Made by a program: the position numbers and the translations under genes | The notes under the pieces: generated by a model | The model's database searches: none | What the model saw: the letters and a program-made list of their open reading frames with translations, nothing else | What the model was told of the DNA's origin: nothing | NCBI RefSeq assembly: GCF_003501885.1 | Contig: NZ_QWFA01000117.1 | Location: 1-33,624, forward strand | Direction: 5' to 3' | Length of the DNA: 33,624 bases | Origin: Streptomyces globisporus | GTDB taxonomy: Bacteria; Actinomycetota; Actinomycetes; Streptomycetales; Streptomycetaceae | Part shown: piece after piece, positions 16,620 to 26,057 of the stretch | How the letters are laid out: each line of letters starts with the position of its first letter | Position numbering within the stretch: the first letter of the stretch is position 1

Positions 16620-18298
16620 CGCTGCTCTCCCGTCGTCGCCGGATGCCTGGGGTGCGGCGTACCGTCCGGGGAGTCCGCGGCGGGCTCCGCCAGCGCCTCC
16701 GGCAGCACGACCGTGAACATCGCGCCGCCGCCGTCCGCCCCGGACACCGTCACACTGCCTCCCTGGCGCTCCGCGAGCCGCCGTACGAGGGCGAGCCCGA
16801 GACCGCGTTTGCCGTGCGCCGGGACGGCCTTGGTGGACCAGCCCTCCGTGAAGATCGACGCGTGCTGGTCCTCCGGGACGCCGGGGCCGCTGTCGCGCAC
16901 CCCCAGGATCACCGTACGGCCCTCGGCCCGCAGGCCGATCTCGATCCGCGCCCCGTCCGATCCGGCCGCCGCGTCCGTGGCGTTGTCGACGAGGTTGCCC
17001 ACGACCGTCACCAGACCCCGGGGATCGACCACCCGGTCCGGCAGCAGCGTGCCGGGAGCCAGCCGCAGCGAGACACCGCGCTCGGCGGCGACGGTCGTCT
17101 TGCCGACGAGGAGGGCGGCCAGCAGCGGGTCCTGGACCTTCTCCGTGACCTGCTCGGCCGTCGCCCGGTGCACGCCGACCACCTCGGTCACGAACTCCAT
17201 CGCGTCCTCGTGCATCTCCAGCTCCAGCAGTCCCAGCAGGGTGTGCAGCCGGTTCGCGTGCTCGTGGTCCTGGGCGCGCAGGGCGTCGATCAGCCCCGTG
17301 GTGGAGTCGAGCTCACGGCCCAGGTGCTCCAGCTCGGTCCGGTCGCGCAGGGTCACCACGGCTCCGCCGTCGTCCGTGGGCATCCGGTTGGCCAGCAGCA
17401 CCCGGCTGCCCCGTACCGCCAGCAGGTCGTCGCCGACCACCCGCCCGGCCAGCACCTCCGTGGTCCTCCCGTCGCCCAGCACCTCCTCCAGCGGGCGGCC
17501 CGCCGCCTCCGGGCCCAGCCCCAGCAGCCGCTGAGCCTCGTCGTTCAGCAGCCGGACGCGGCCGGCCCCGTCGAGGGCGACGACCCCTTCGCGGATGCCG
17601 TGCAGCATGGCCTCGCGTTCGGTCAGCAGCGCGGAGATGTCGGAGAACGCCAGGTCATGGGTCTGGCGCTGCAACCTGCGGGATATCAGATACGCGGCGA
17701 GCGCCCCGACGGCCAGGGCCCCGCCCGCGTACGCGAGCAGCCCCGGGATCGCCGCGAGGAGCCGGGCGCGGACGCTGTCGTACGCGATGCCGACCGACAC
17801 CGCGCCGAGCACCTCGCCGGACGGGCCGAACAACGGCACCTTGCCCCGCGCCGAGCGGCCGAGGGTGCCGCTGTCGATCTCCATCACCTCACGGCCGCGC
17901 AGCGCCTCCCCGGGGTCGGTGGAGACGATGGCGCCGATCCGGTGGGTATCGGGATGCGACCAGCGCACCCCGCGCTGGTTCATGACGACGACGTACTCCG
18001 CGCCGGTCGCCCGCCTGACCCGCTCGGCTGCCGACTGGACCGGGCCCCCGTCCGACGGGTCCGTGCTGCTCAGGTTCGCCACGATGTCCGGGTCGGCGGC
18101 GGTGGACTGGGCGATGGCCAGGGCGCGGCGCATCGCCTGGTCGTCCAGCTGCTCGCTGAGCGGGGCCAGGAAGAGGCCGGTGACCAGGACCGTCACACCG
18201 GTGATGATGGCCAGCTGCATCAGCAGGACCTGGGAGAAGACCCGCTGGGGCCAGCCGAACCGGCGCGGTCCCCGGCCGGGGGTCGGTGGGGCGTTCAT
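16616..18298 (-). CDS. Sensor histidine kinase, CitA/DcuS family
   Basis: 560 residues. Membrane segments lie at about 24-46 and 183-205, enclosing an extracytoplasmic PAS-like sensor of about 135 residues, the part that binds citrate or C4-dicarboxylates in CitA and DcuS. A cytoplasmic PAS domain follows (about 225-325). The phosphorylation motif DHEHANRLHTLLGLLELE points to H345. The ATPase domain has NLVDNATDAA (N box), DSGPGVP (G1) and GKRGLGLALVRRLAE (G2). The ATG at 18298 is preferred to the longer open frame because TACCGT (18306-18311) lies 7 bases before it as a -10, implying a leaderless mRNA, and because the first membrane segment follows naturally. Confidence 0.9.
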   Translation of the reverse strand: MNAPPTPGRGPRRFGWPQRVFSQVLLMQLAIITGVTVLVTGLFLAPLSEQLDDQAMRRALAIAQSTAADPDIVANLSSTDPSDGGPVQSAAERVRRATGAEYVVVMNQRGVRWSHPDTHRIGAIVSTDPGEALRGREVMEIDSGTLGRSARGKVPLFGPSGEVLGAVSVGIAYDSVRARLLAAIPGLLAYAGGALAVGALAAYLISRRLQRQTHDLAFSDISALLTEREAMLHGIREGVVALDGAGRVRLLNDEAQRLLGLGPEAAGRPLEEVLGDGRTTEVLAGRVVGDDLLAVRGSRVLLANRMPTDDGGAVVTLRDRTELEHLGRELDSTTGLIDALRAQDHEHANRLHTLLGLLELEMHEDAMEFVTEVVGVHRATAEQVTEKVQDPLLAALLVGKTTVAAERGVSLRLAPGTLLPDRVVDPRGLVTVVGNLVDNATDAAAGSDGARIEIGLRAEGRTVILGVRDSGPGVPEDQHASIFTEGWSTKAVPAHGKRGLGLALVRRLAERQGGSVTVSGADGGGAMFTVVLPEALAEPAADSPDGTPHPRHPATTGEQR

Positions 18299-18456
18299 CG
18301 TAGAGACGGTAAGGGCCGGGGGGCCGGGGCGGAAATCTCGTCGCGCGGAGCCCAGGAATTCAGGCGTCCGGTCCGCGTACCCCTTGCCTCCGGCCGCCGC
18401 GTCTGTGAGCGTTTCAGCGCAGCCTCCGTGAGCGTTCCCGGGGAGTTCGCCATCGA

Positions 18457-18494
18457 CGCAATCTTCTTGCGTTGCTTGCGCTAATCTTGCGCTC
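18457..18494 (+). promoter_or_regulatory. Promoter and operator array of the LacI-type gene
   Basis: CGCAA (18457-18461) and TTGCG (18467-18471) form a perfect inverted repeat with a 5-base spacer. Two further TTGCG half-sites start at 18476 (overall spacing 9-10) and 18487. A -10 box TAATCT (18482-18487) sits 7 bases before the ATG at 18495, so the mRNA is probably leaderless. Sites over the -10 and the -35 region fit autorepression by the encoded LacI-family protein. Confidence 0.55.
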
Positions 18495-19514
18495 ATGACG
18501 CGACGACTTGCTCAAGTGGCCCAGAAGGTGGGAGTCAGCGAGGCGACGGTCAGCCGGGTGCTGAACGGCAAGCCGGGCGTCTCCGACGCCACCCGGCAGG
18601 CCGTCCTCTCCGCGCTGGACGTCCTCGGCTACGAGCGCCCGACCCAGCTGCGCGGCGAACGGGCCCGGCTGGTCGGCCTGGTCCTGCCGGAGCTGCAGAA
18701 CCCGATCTTCCCGGCCTTCGCCGAAGTGGTCGGCGGCGCGCTCGCCCAGCAGGGGCTGACCCCGGTGCTCTGCACCCAGACCAAGGGCGGCGTCTCCGAG
18801 GCCGACTACGTCGAGCTGCTCCTCCAGCAGCAGGTCTCCGGTGTGGTCTTCGCGGGCGGTCTCTACCACCAGGCCGACGCCCCGCACGACCACTACAAGG
18901 TGCTCGCCGACCGCAAGATCCCCGTCGTGCTGATCAACGCGGCCATCGAACACCTCGGTTTCCCCGGCGTCTCCTGCGACGACTCCGTCGCCGTCGAGCA
19001 GGCCTGGCGTCACCTCGTCTCGCTCGGCCACGAGCGCATCGGACTCGTCCTCGGACCGTCCGACCACGTGCCCTCGCAGCGCAAGCTCGCCGCCGCCCGG
19101 GTGCTCGCCGAGGAGACCGGCACGACCATCCCCGACGAGTGGGTGGCCCGGGCCATGTTCTCGCTGGAGGGAGGGCAGGCCGCCGCGACCCGGCTGCTGG
19201 AGCGGGGTGTCACCGGCATCATCTGCGCCAGCGACCCGCTGGCGCTGGGCGCTGTCCGTGCCGTTCGCCGCCGGGGGCTCTCGGTGCCCGGTGACGTCTC
19301 GGTCGTCGGCTACGACGACTCGGCCTTCATGAACTGCACCGAGCCGCCCCTGACCACCGTCCGCCAGCCCATCGAGGCCATGGGGCGAGCGGCCGTGGAG
19401 CTGCTCTCGGTGCAGATCGGCGGGCGGGCCGTGCCCTCGGACGAGCTGCTCTTCGAGCCGGAGCTGGTGGTGCGCGGATCCACCGCCCAGCCGCCGCGCG
19501 AGAATTCCCTGTGA
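18495..19514 (+). CDS. LacI-family transcriptional regulator
   Basis: 339 residues. The N-terminal helix-turn-helix (LAQVAQKVGVSEATVSRVLNG, residues 5-25) and hinge helix (to about 55) are typical. A periplasmic-binding-protein-like effector domain fills residues about 60-330 (LVGLVLPELQNPIFPAFAEVV; SVVGYDDSAFMNCTEPPLTTVRQP). LacI proteins usually bind a sugar or related metabolite. No sugar-use genes flank this one, so the ligand is unknown. It is divergent from the kinase gene and read toward the HTH-citrate synthase gene. The ATG at 18495 has no ribosome-binding site but a well-placed -10 box. A near-copy of its promoter sequence recurs just after its stop codon. Confidence 0.92.
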   Translation: MTRRLAQVAQKVGVSEATVSRVLNGKPGVSDATRQAVLSALDVLGYERPTQLRGERARLVGLVLPELQNPIFPAFAEVVGGALAQQGLTPVLCTQTKGGVSEADYVELLLQQQVSGVVFAGGLYHQADAPHDHYKVLADRKIPVVLINAAIEHLGFPGVSCDDSVAVEQAWRHLVSLGHERIGLVLGPSDHVPSQRKLAAARVLAEETGTTIPDEWVARAMFSLEGGQAAATRLLERGVTGIICASDPLALGAVRAVRRRGLSVPGDVSVVGYDDSAFMNCTEPPLTTVRQPIEAMGRAAVELLSVQIGGRAVPSDELLFEPELVVRGSTAQPPRENSL

Positions 19515-19520
19515 TCGGTA

Positions 19521-19534
19521 GCTAATTTGCGCTC
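19521..19534 (+). repeat. Near-copy of the lacI-type promoter/operator after the gene
   Basis: GCTAATTTGCGCTC (19521-19534) equals the promoter sequence GCTAATCTTGCGCTC (18480-18494) except for one missing base. It lies 6 bases after the stop codon. It could be an auxiliary operator that permits DNA looping across the gene. Confidence 0.5.
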
Positions 19535-19588
19535 CCTGGGGCCCTTGGTCCGGACCTGGAGTCCTGGAGCAGGAGAACCGGAGTCCGG

Positions 19589-20836
19589 TCAGGGGAGCGG
19601 CTGCGGGGGCCGGGGCCCGGTGTACTGCCCGCTCGGCCGGATGCGGAGCGGGCGCTCCCCGTACTCCTCCAGCGCGTGGGCGATCCAGCCCGCCGTACGG
19701 GACACCGCGAACACGGTCTCGCCCGCGTCCGCCGCCATGCCCCGGGAGACCGACAGGACGGCCAGCGCCAGGTCGATGTTGGCGTGCAGCGGAGCGTGCC
19801 GCGCCGTCGTGGCCACCACCTCACGGGCCGCCGCCAGCGCCTCGGCCGCCCGCGGCACCTTCGCCAGCAGCTCGAAGAGGACGGTCGCCCGGGGGTCCTC
19901 GCCCCGGTAGATCCGGTGGCCCAGGCCGGGCACCCGCCGCCCGGTCCGCAGATGGTCGGCGACCACGGGGACCGCGCTGCCCCGGTCCACCGCTTCCCGC
20001 AGCAGCCGGTGCGCCAGGCCGCTCGCGGCACCGTGCAGCGGCCCCTCCAGCACGCCGAGGCCCGCCGAGACCACGGCGTACGGATGGGCCCGCGCGGAGG
20101 CGGCGACCCGGGCGGCCAGGGTGGAGGCCGCCAGGTCGTGGTCGATCAGGAGCGCCAGGGCCGCGTCCAGCACGGCGAGGGAAGGCGCGTCGGCCGGCTC
20201 CGCGGTGAGCCGCGACCACAGCTCCGCCGCCAGCGAACCCCCTTCGGCCGCCGGGCCGCCCAGCATCGGCAACGCGCCCACCAGCGTCGGGATCAGCCCC
20301 CGCGCGCTGTTCAGCACCGCCTCCGGTGCCAGGTCGAACCGCAGCGGATCCGTGGCCGCGGCAGCAGTCACCGCCACCCGCAGCCGGTCCGTCGACCCGC
20401 TGTGCGCGGGCAGCGCCTCGACCGTCCTGCGGGCCGCCGCTAGGGTCCCGGCGGGCGCGGCGAACCGGGCGCCGGGGCGCAGCTCACCCGTCCACAGCCA
20501 CTCGGCGACCTCCTCGTAGCCGTAGTGCCGGGCCAGCTCCGTCGCGTCGACCCCGCGGAAGTAGCAGCGCTCGCCCTCGATGAGCGTGATGCCGGTCCGG
20601 AAGGCGAGATCGCCCCCGGCCGGGGACGGGTCCCGGCGCCCCGAACGCCGCGCCAGCGCCCGGACCTCCTCGGCGTCGAACGTGCTGCCCCGGCCCCCTG
20701 CGCCCCGCACGCTGCTCAGCTGGCCCCGGCTGACGTAGGCGTACACCGTCTCCGGCTTCACGCCGAGCAGCTCGGCCGCCTGCCGGGTGGTGAGCCGGGG
20801 TGCGTTGCCATGCTCGGGCTCTGGTTGATCCGTCAT
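19589..20836 (-). CDS. Citrate synthase family protein with N-terminal helix-turn-helix
   Basis: 415 residues. Residues 14-60 (RLTTRQAAELLGVKPETVYAYVSRGQL, then RGSTFDAEEVRALARR) look like a MerR/excisionase-type winged helix. Residues about 75-410 are a citrate synthase fold with the expected catalytic residues: H268 (EGPLHGA), H307 (GLGHRIYRGEDPR) and D355 (HANIDLA). It may be an active enzyme, a metabolite-sensing regulator, or both. The ATG at 20836 is preferred over an open extension to 20875 because TACGGT (20844-20849, minus strand) lies 7 bases upstream as a -10 box, so the mRNA is probably leaderless. It is divergent from a second citrate synthase gene across 111 bases rich in inverted repeats. 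An operon partner is not present. Confidence 0.88.
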   Translation of the reverse strand: MTDQPEPEHGNAPRLTTRQAAELLGVKPETVYAYVSRGQLSSVRGAGGRGSTFDAEEVRALARRSGRRDPSPAGGDLAFRTGITLIEGERCYFRGVDATELARHYGYEEVAEWLWTGELRPGARFAAPAGTLAAARRTVEALPAHSGSTDRLRVAVTAAAATDPLRFDLAPEAVLNSARGLIPTLVGALPMLGGPAAEGGSLAAELWSRLTAEPADAPSLAVLDAALALLIDHDLAASTLAARVAASARAHPYAVVSAGLGVLEGPLHGAASGLAHRLLREAVDRGSAVPVVADHLRTGRRVPGLGHRIYRGEDPRATVLFELLAKVPRAAEALAAAREVVATTARHAPLHANIDLALAVLSVSRGMAADAGETVFAVSRTAGWIAHALEEYGERPLRIRPSGQYTGPRPPQPLP

Positions 20837-20843
20837 GGAAACC

Positions 20844-20922
20844 ACCGTATCCACCCCGCGCCGACATTGATTCAATCAACATTGACAGATCTTCAGTCAA
20901 GCGTGGACAGTCGAATCAATGT
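20844..20922. promoter_or_regulatory. Operator-rich divergent promoter of the two citrate synthase genes
   Basis: A -10 for the leftward gene is TACGGT (20844-20849). For the rightward gene, TTGACA (20882-20887) could be a -35, without a clear -10. Dyads: ACATTGATTC (20864-20873) with GAATCAATGT (20913-20922), perfect over 10 bp; TTGATT-C-AATCAA (20867-20879), a 13-bp palindrome; and TTGAC (20882-20886) with GTCAA (20896-20900). All share a TTGA core. The AT content is well above the surroundings. Confidence 0.6.
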
Positions 20923-20947
20923 TGCATGCACGGAGGAGAGAGCAGCC

Positions 20948-22102
20948 ATGACCACCACCCCCGTCGCCCCCGCCGTCCCCCGTGGCCTCGCCGGTGTCGT
21001 CGTCACCGACACCGCCCTCGGTGACGTCCGCGGCCGCGAAGGCTTCTACCACTACCGCCAGTACTCGGCGATCGAGCTGGCGCAGACCCGCGGCTTCGAG
21101 GACGTGTGGTACCTGATGTTCCACGGGGAGCTGCCCGACCGGGCCGCGGCCGCCGACTTCGCGGCCCGCACGGCGAGCCTGCGCACGCTCCCCGCCGACG
21201 TGACCGAGGCCCTGCCCGCCATCGCCCGCGCGAGCGCCGTCTCGGGGCCCCTCGCGGGACTCCGCACCGCGCTCTCCCTGCTCGGCGCCTCGGCCGGCTT
21301 CCGCCCGGTGTACGACATCGACGCCGGGCGCCGACGCGAGGACGCGCTCGCCGTCTGCGCGGCCGTGCCCACGATCCTGACCGCCCTCCACCGCCTGGGC
21401 CAGGGACTGGAGCCGGTCGCACCCCGCGCGGACCTGCCGCACGCCGCGAACTACCTGTACATGCTGACCGGTTCGGAGCCCGGACCCGACGAGGCCGGGG
21501 CGGTCGAGCAGTACCTCGTCTCGACCGTCGACCACGGCTTCAACGCCTCCACCTTCACCGCCCGCGTCGTCGCCTCCACCGGAGCCGACCTGGCCGCCTG
21601 CCTGGTGGCGGCGGTCGGCGCGCTCTCCGGACCGCTGCACGGCGGAGCCCCCAGCCGGGCCCTGGACACCCTGGACGCCATCGGCACCCCGGACCGGATC
21701 GACGGCTGGATCCGCGAACAGGTCCTCTCCGGCCGCCGCATCATGGGCTTCGGCCACCCCGTCTACCGCACCGAGGACCCGCGCTCCCGGATGCTCAAGT
21801 CGATCGCCCAGGGCTTCGGCGGTCCGCTCGTCGACTTCGCCGTGGAGGTGGAGGCCCAGGTCCAGGCGATCCTGGCCGACCTCAAGCCGGGCCGGGAGCT
21901 GCACACCAACGTGGAGTTCTACGCCGGGGTGGTCATGGAACTGTGCGGGCTGCCGCGCGCGATGTTCACCCCCACCTTCTGTGCGGCGCGGGTGATCGGC
22001 TGGAGCGCCAATATCCTGGAGCAGGCGGAGGACTCGAAGATCATCCGCCCGGCGGCCCGCTACGTCGGCGCACCCCCGCCGCAGCCGGTCCCGGCACCCT
22101 GA
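20948..22102 (+). CDS. Citrate synthase family protein (citrate synthase 2-like)
   Basis: 384 residues, the usual length for the short bacterial/archaeal type. Citrate synthases condense acetyl-CoA with oxaloacetate; 2-methylcitrate synthases of the same fold use propionyl-CoA. H231 (SGPLHGG) and H270 (GFGHPVYRTEDPR) are present. At the third catalytic position the sequence is TNVEFYAG, with Glu323 where most family members have Asp. The C-terminal RPAARYVG supplies a CoA/oxaloacetate-binding Arg. The ATG at 20948 has GGAGGA 10 bases upstream. It is divergent from the HTH-citrate synthase gene and 23 bases ahead of the CobW-type gene, probably in one transcript with it. Which citrate synthase feeds the main TCA cycle cannot be decided here. 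Confidence 0.9.
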   Translation: MTTTPVAPAVPRGLAGVVVTDTALGDVRGREGFYHYRQYSAIELAQTRGFEDVWYLMFHGELPDRAAAADFAARTASLRTLPADVTEALPAIARASAVSGPLAGLRTALSLLGASAGFRPVYDIDAGRRREDALAVCAAVPTILTALHRLGQGLEPVAPRADLPHAANYLYMLTGSEPGPDEAGAVEQYLVSTVDHGFNASTFTARVVASTGADLAACLVAAVGALSGPLHGGAPSRALDTLDAIGTPDRIDGWIREQVLSGRRIMGFGHPVYRTEDPRSRMLKSIAQGFGGPLVDFAVEVEAQVQAILADLKPGRELHTNVEFYAGVVMELCGLPRAMFTPTFCAARVIGWSANILEQAEDSKIIRPAARYVGAPPPQPVPAP

Positions 22103-22125
22103 CGACGCCCCCAGGAAGGCCCCCG

Positions 22126-23253
22126 TTGACCCCGCCCCGTACTCCGCAGATCCCGGTCGTCGTCCTGGCGGGCTTCCTCGGCTCCGGCAAGACCACGCTC
22201 CTGAACCACCTGCTCCGCAACCGGGCGGGCACCCGGATCGGCGTGATCGTCAACGACTTCGGGGCCATCGAGATCGACGCCATGACCGTCTCGGGGCAGG
22301 TCGGCTCGACGGTCTCGCTGGGCAACGGCTGCCTGTGCTGCGCCGTGGACGCGAGCGAACTCGACACCTTCCTGGAGACGCTGACCCGGCCGTCCGCCCG
22401 GCTGGACGTGATCGTCATCGAGGCGAGCGGACTGGCCGAACCCCAGGAACTCGTCCGCATGCTGCTGGCGAGCGACAACCCGCACATCCTGTACGGGGGC
22501 CTCGTCGAGGTCGTCGACGCGGCGGAGTTCGACGCCACCCGGCAGCGGCACCCCGAGCTCGACCGCCATCTGGCGGTCGCCGACCTCGTCGTCCTGAACA
22601 AGACCGACCGGGTGGGGGAGACCGAACGGGAGCGGCTGCGGGCGACGGTCGCGGAGCTGAGCGGCCCCGCCGCCGTGATCTCCGCCGAGCACGGCCGGAT
22701 CGACCCCGAGCTGCTCTTCGACCCCGCGCTGCGGCCGGACGGCGAGGAGATGGCGGGTCAACTGAGCTTTGAGGACCTGCTGCGTCAGGAGGAGTGCGAC
22801 GAGCACGAGGAGCGCGACGGGCACGCCGACCACCTCCACGCGGCGTACGAGAGCGTCGACTTCACCGCCGACGTGCCGATGGACCCACGCCGCTTCATGG
22901 CCTTCCTCGACTCCCGGCCCGAAGGGCTCTACCGGATCAAGGGGTTCGTCGACTTCGGCTCGGGGGACCGGGACAACAGCTACGCCCTGCATGCGGTCGG
23001 CCGGTTCCTGCGCTTCGCTCCCCGGCCGTGGGCGCGCGGCGAACAGCGTCTGACCCAGCTCGTCATGATCGGCGCGGGCATCGACGCCGCGGCGCTGCAC
23101 GAGGGGCTGGCCGCCTGCCGCGCGGAGCCGGAGCCCGACGCCCCGGACACCGAACGCGCCATGTGGGGCGTGCTCCGCTACGTACCGGAGCCCGCCCGTG
23201 AAGGGGACGCGGAGGCGGAGGCCGAGATGCAGGAAGCGGCCGCGGAGGCGTAA
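22126..23253 (+). CDS. CobW/COG0523-family GTPase, probable metal chaperone
   Basis: 375 residues. Walker A GFLGSGKTT (16-24), the CxCC metal-binding motif GCLCC (69-72), an EASGLAEP Walker B-like segment and NKTD for guanine binding define the COG0523 family, members of which deliver Zn or Co to enzymes. A His/Glu/Asp-rich loop (about 222-240, EECDEHEERDGHADHLH) could hold more metal. The C-terminal CobW domain spans about 243-350. The start is the TTG at 22126: AGGAAGG lies 6 bases upstream and no ATG or GTG is near. It follows citrate synthase by 23 bases. No Zur box is obvious, so regulation with the citrate synthase gene is the simplest reading. Its client protein is unknown. Confidence 0.9.
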   Translation: MTPPRTPQIPVVVLAGFLGSGKTTLLNHLLRNRAGTRIGVIVNDFGAIEIDAMTVSGQVGSTVSLGNGCLCCAVDASELDTFLETLTRPSARLDVIVIEASGLAEPQELVRMLLASDNPHILYGGLVEVVDAAEFDATRQRHPELDRHLAVADLVVLNKTDRVGETERERLRATVAELSGPAAVISAEHGRIDPELLFDPALRPDGEEMAGQLSFEDLLRQEECDEHEERDGHADHLHAAYESVDFTADVPMDPRRFMAFLDSRPEGLYRIKGFVDFGSGDRDNSYALHAVGRFLRFAPRPWARGEQRLTQLVMIGAGIDAAALHEGLAACRAEPEPDAPDTERAMWGVLRYVPEPAREGDAEAEAEMQEAAAEA

Positions 23254-23308
23254 CGCCCCTGCGGCCGCTTCCCACCGTACGAAAACCGGCGTCTGCGGTA
23301 CGGCGGCG

Positions 23309-25765
<2,457 letters not shown>

Positions 25766-25836
25766 CGCGGCTGCGACTCCTTCACGGATTCTGTTCGGGC
25801 GACCTGAGCTTGTTCGGGACAACACGTGCTGCTGAC

Positions 25837-25855
25837 GCGGTCCATTGTGGACCGC
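25837..25855. promoter_or_regulatory. Inverted repeat in the parC / M16 divergent promoter region
   Basis: GCGGTCCA (25837-25844) and TGGACCGC (25848-25855) are perfect 8-base arms around TTG, 72 bases upstream of the parC start. It may be an operator for parC or a stem in its leader. The rest of the 292-base gap (25766-26057) holds the promoter of the M16 pair. Confidence 0.45.
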
Positions 25856-26006
25856 CCCACTGACAACGCCGACCTCGACCCGTCCGAAGGCCTGTCCGGA
25901 GGACGGTCCGAAGCCGCCCGGGCGGCACGCCGTCGACGGCGTTCGCGACACCATCGACGGAAACATCCGCCGAACGGGAACTTCGCCAGGTGCCGGTGCG
26001 CTTGCT

Positions 26007-26012
26007 TAGAGT
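26007..26012 (+). promoter_or_regulatory. Probable -10 box of the M16 peptidase operon
   Basis: TAGAGT fits the TANNNT pattern of HrdB promoters and would start transcription near 26019, giving a leader of about 39 bases. The -35 region is poor (TTCGCC at 25982-25987 with a long spacer). Confidence 0.4.
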
Positions 26013-26057
26013 GGCAGGTCTGGCAGGAAGTCCAGTATCGCGATCGAAGGGACGTAC

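Noticed and set aside
19550..19588. CCGGAC / GTCCGG as a shared terminator between lacI and the HTH-citrate synthase
   Set aside because: Short arms and a long, unstructured loop; not convincing.
23275..23303. CCGTAC / GTACGG hairpin between cobW and parC as a terminator
   Set aside because: Only six pairs over a 17-base loop with no tail; too weak to list as a terminator.
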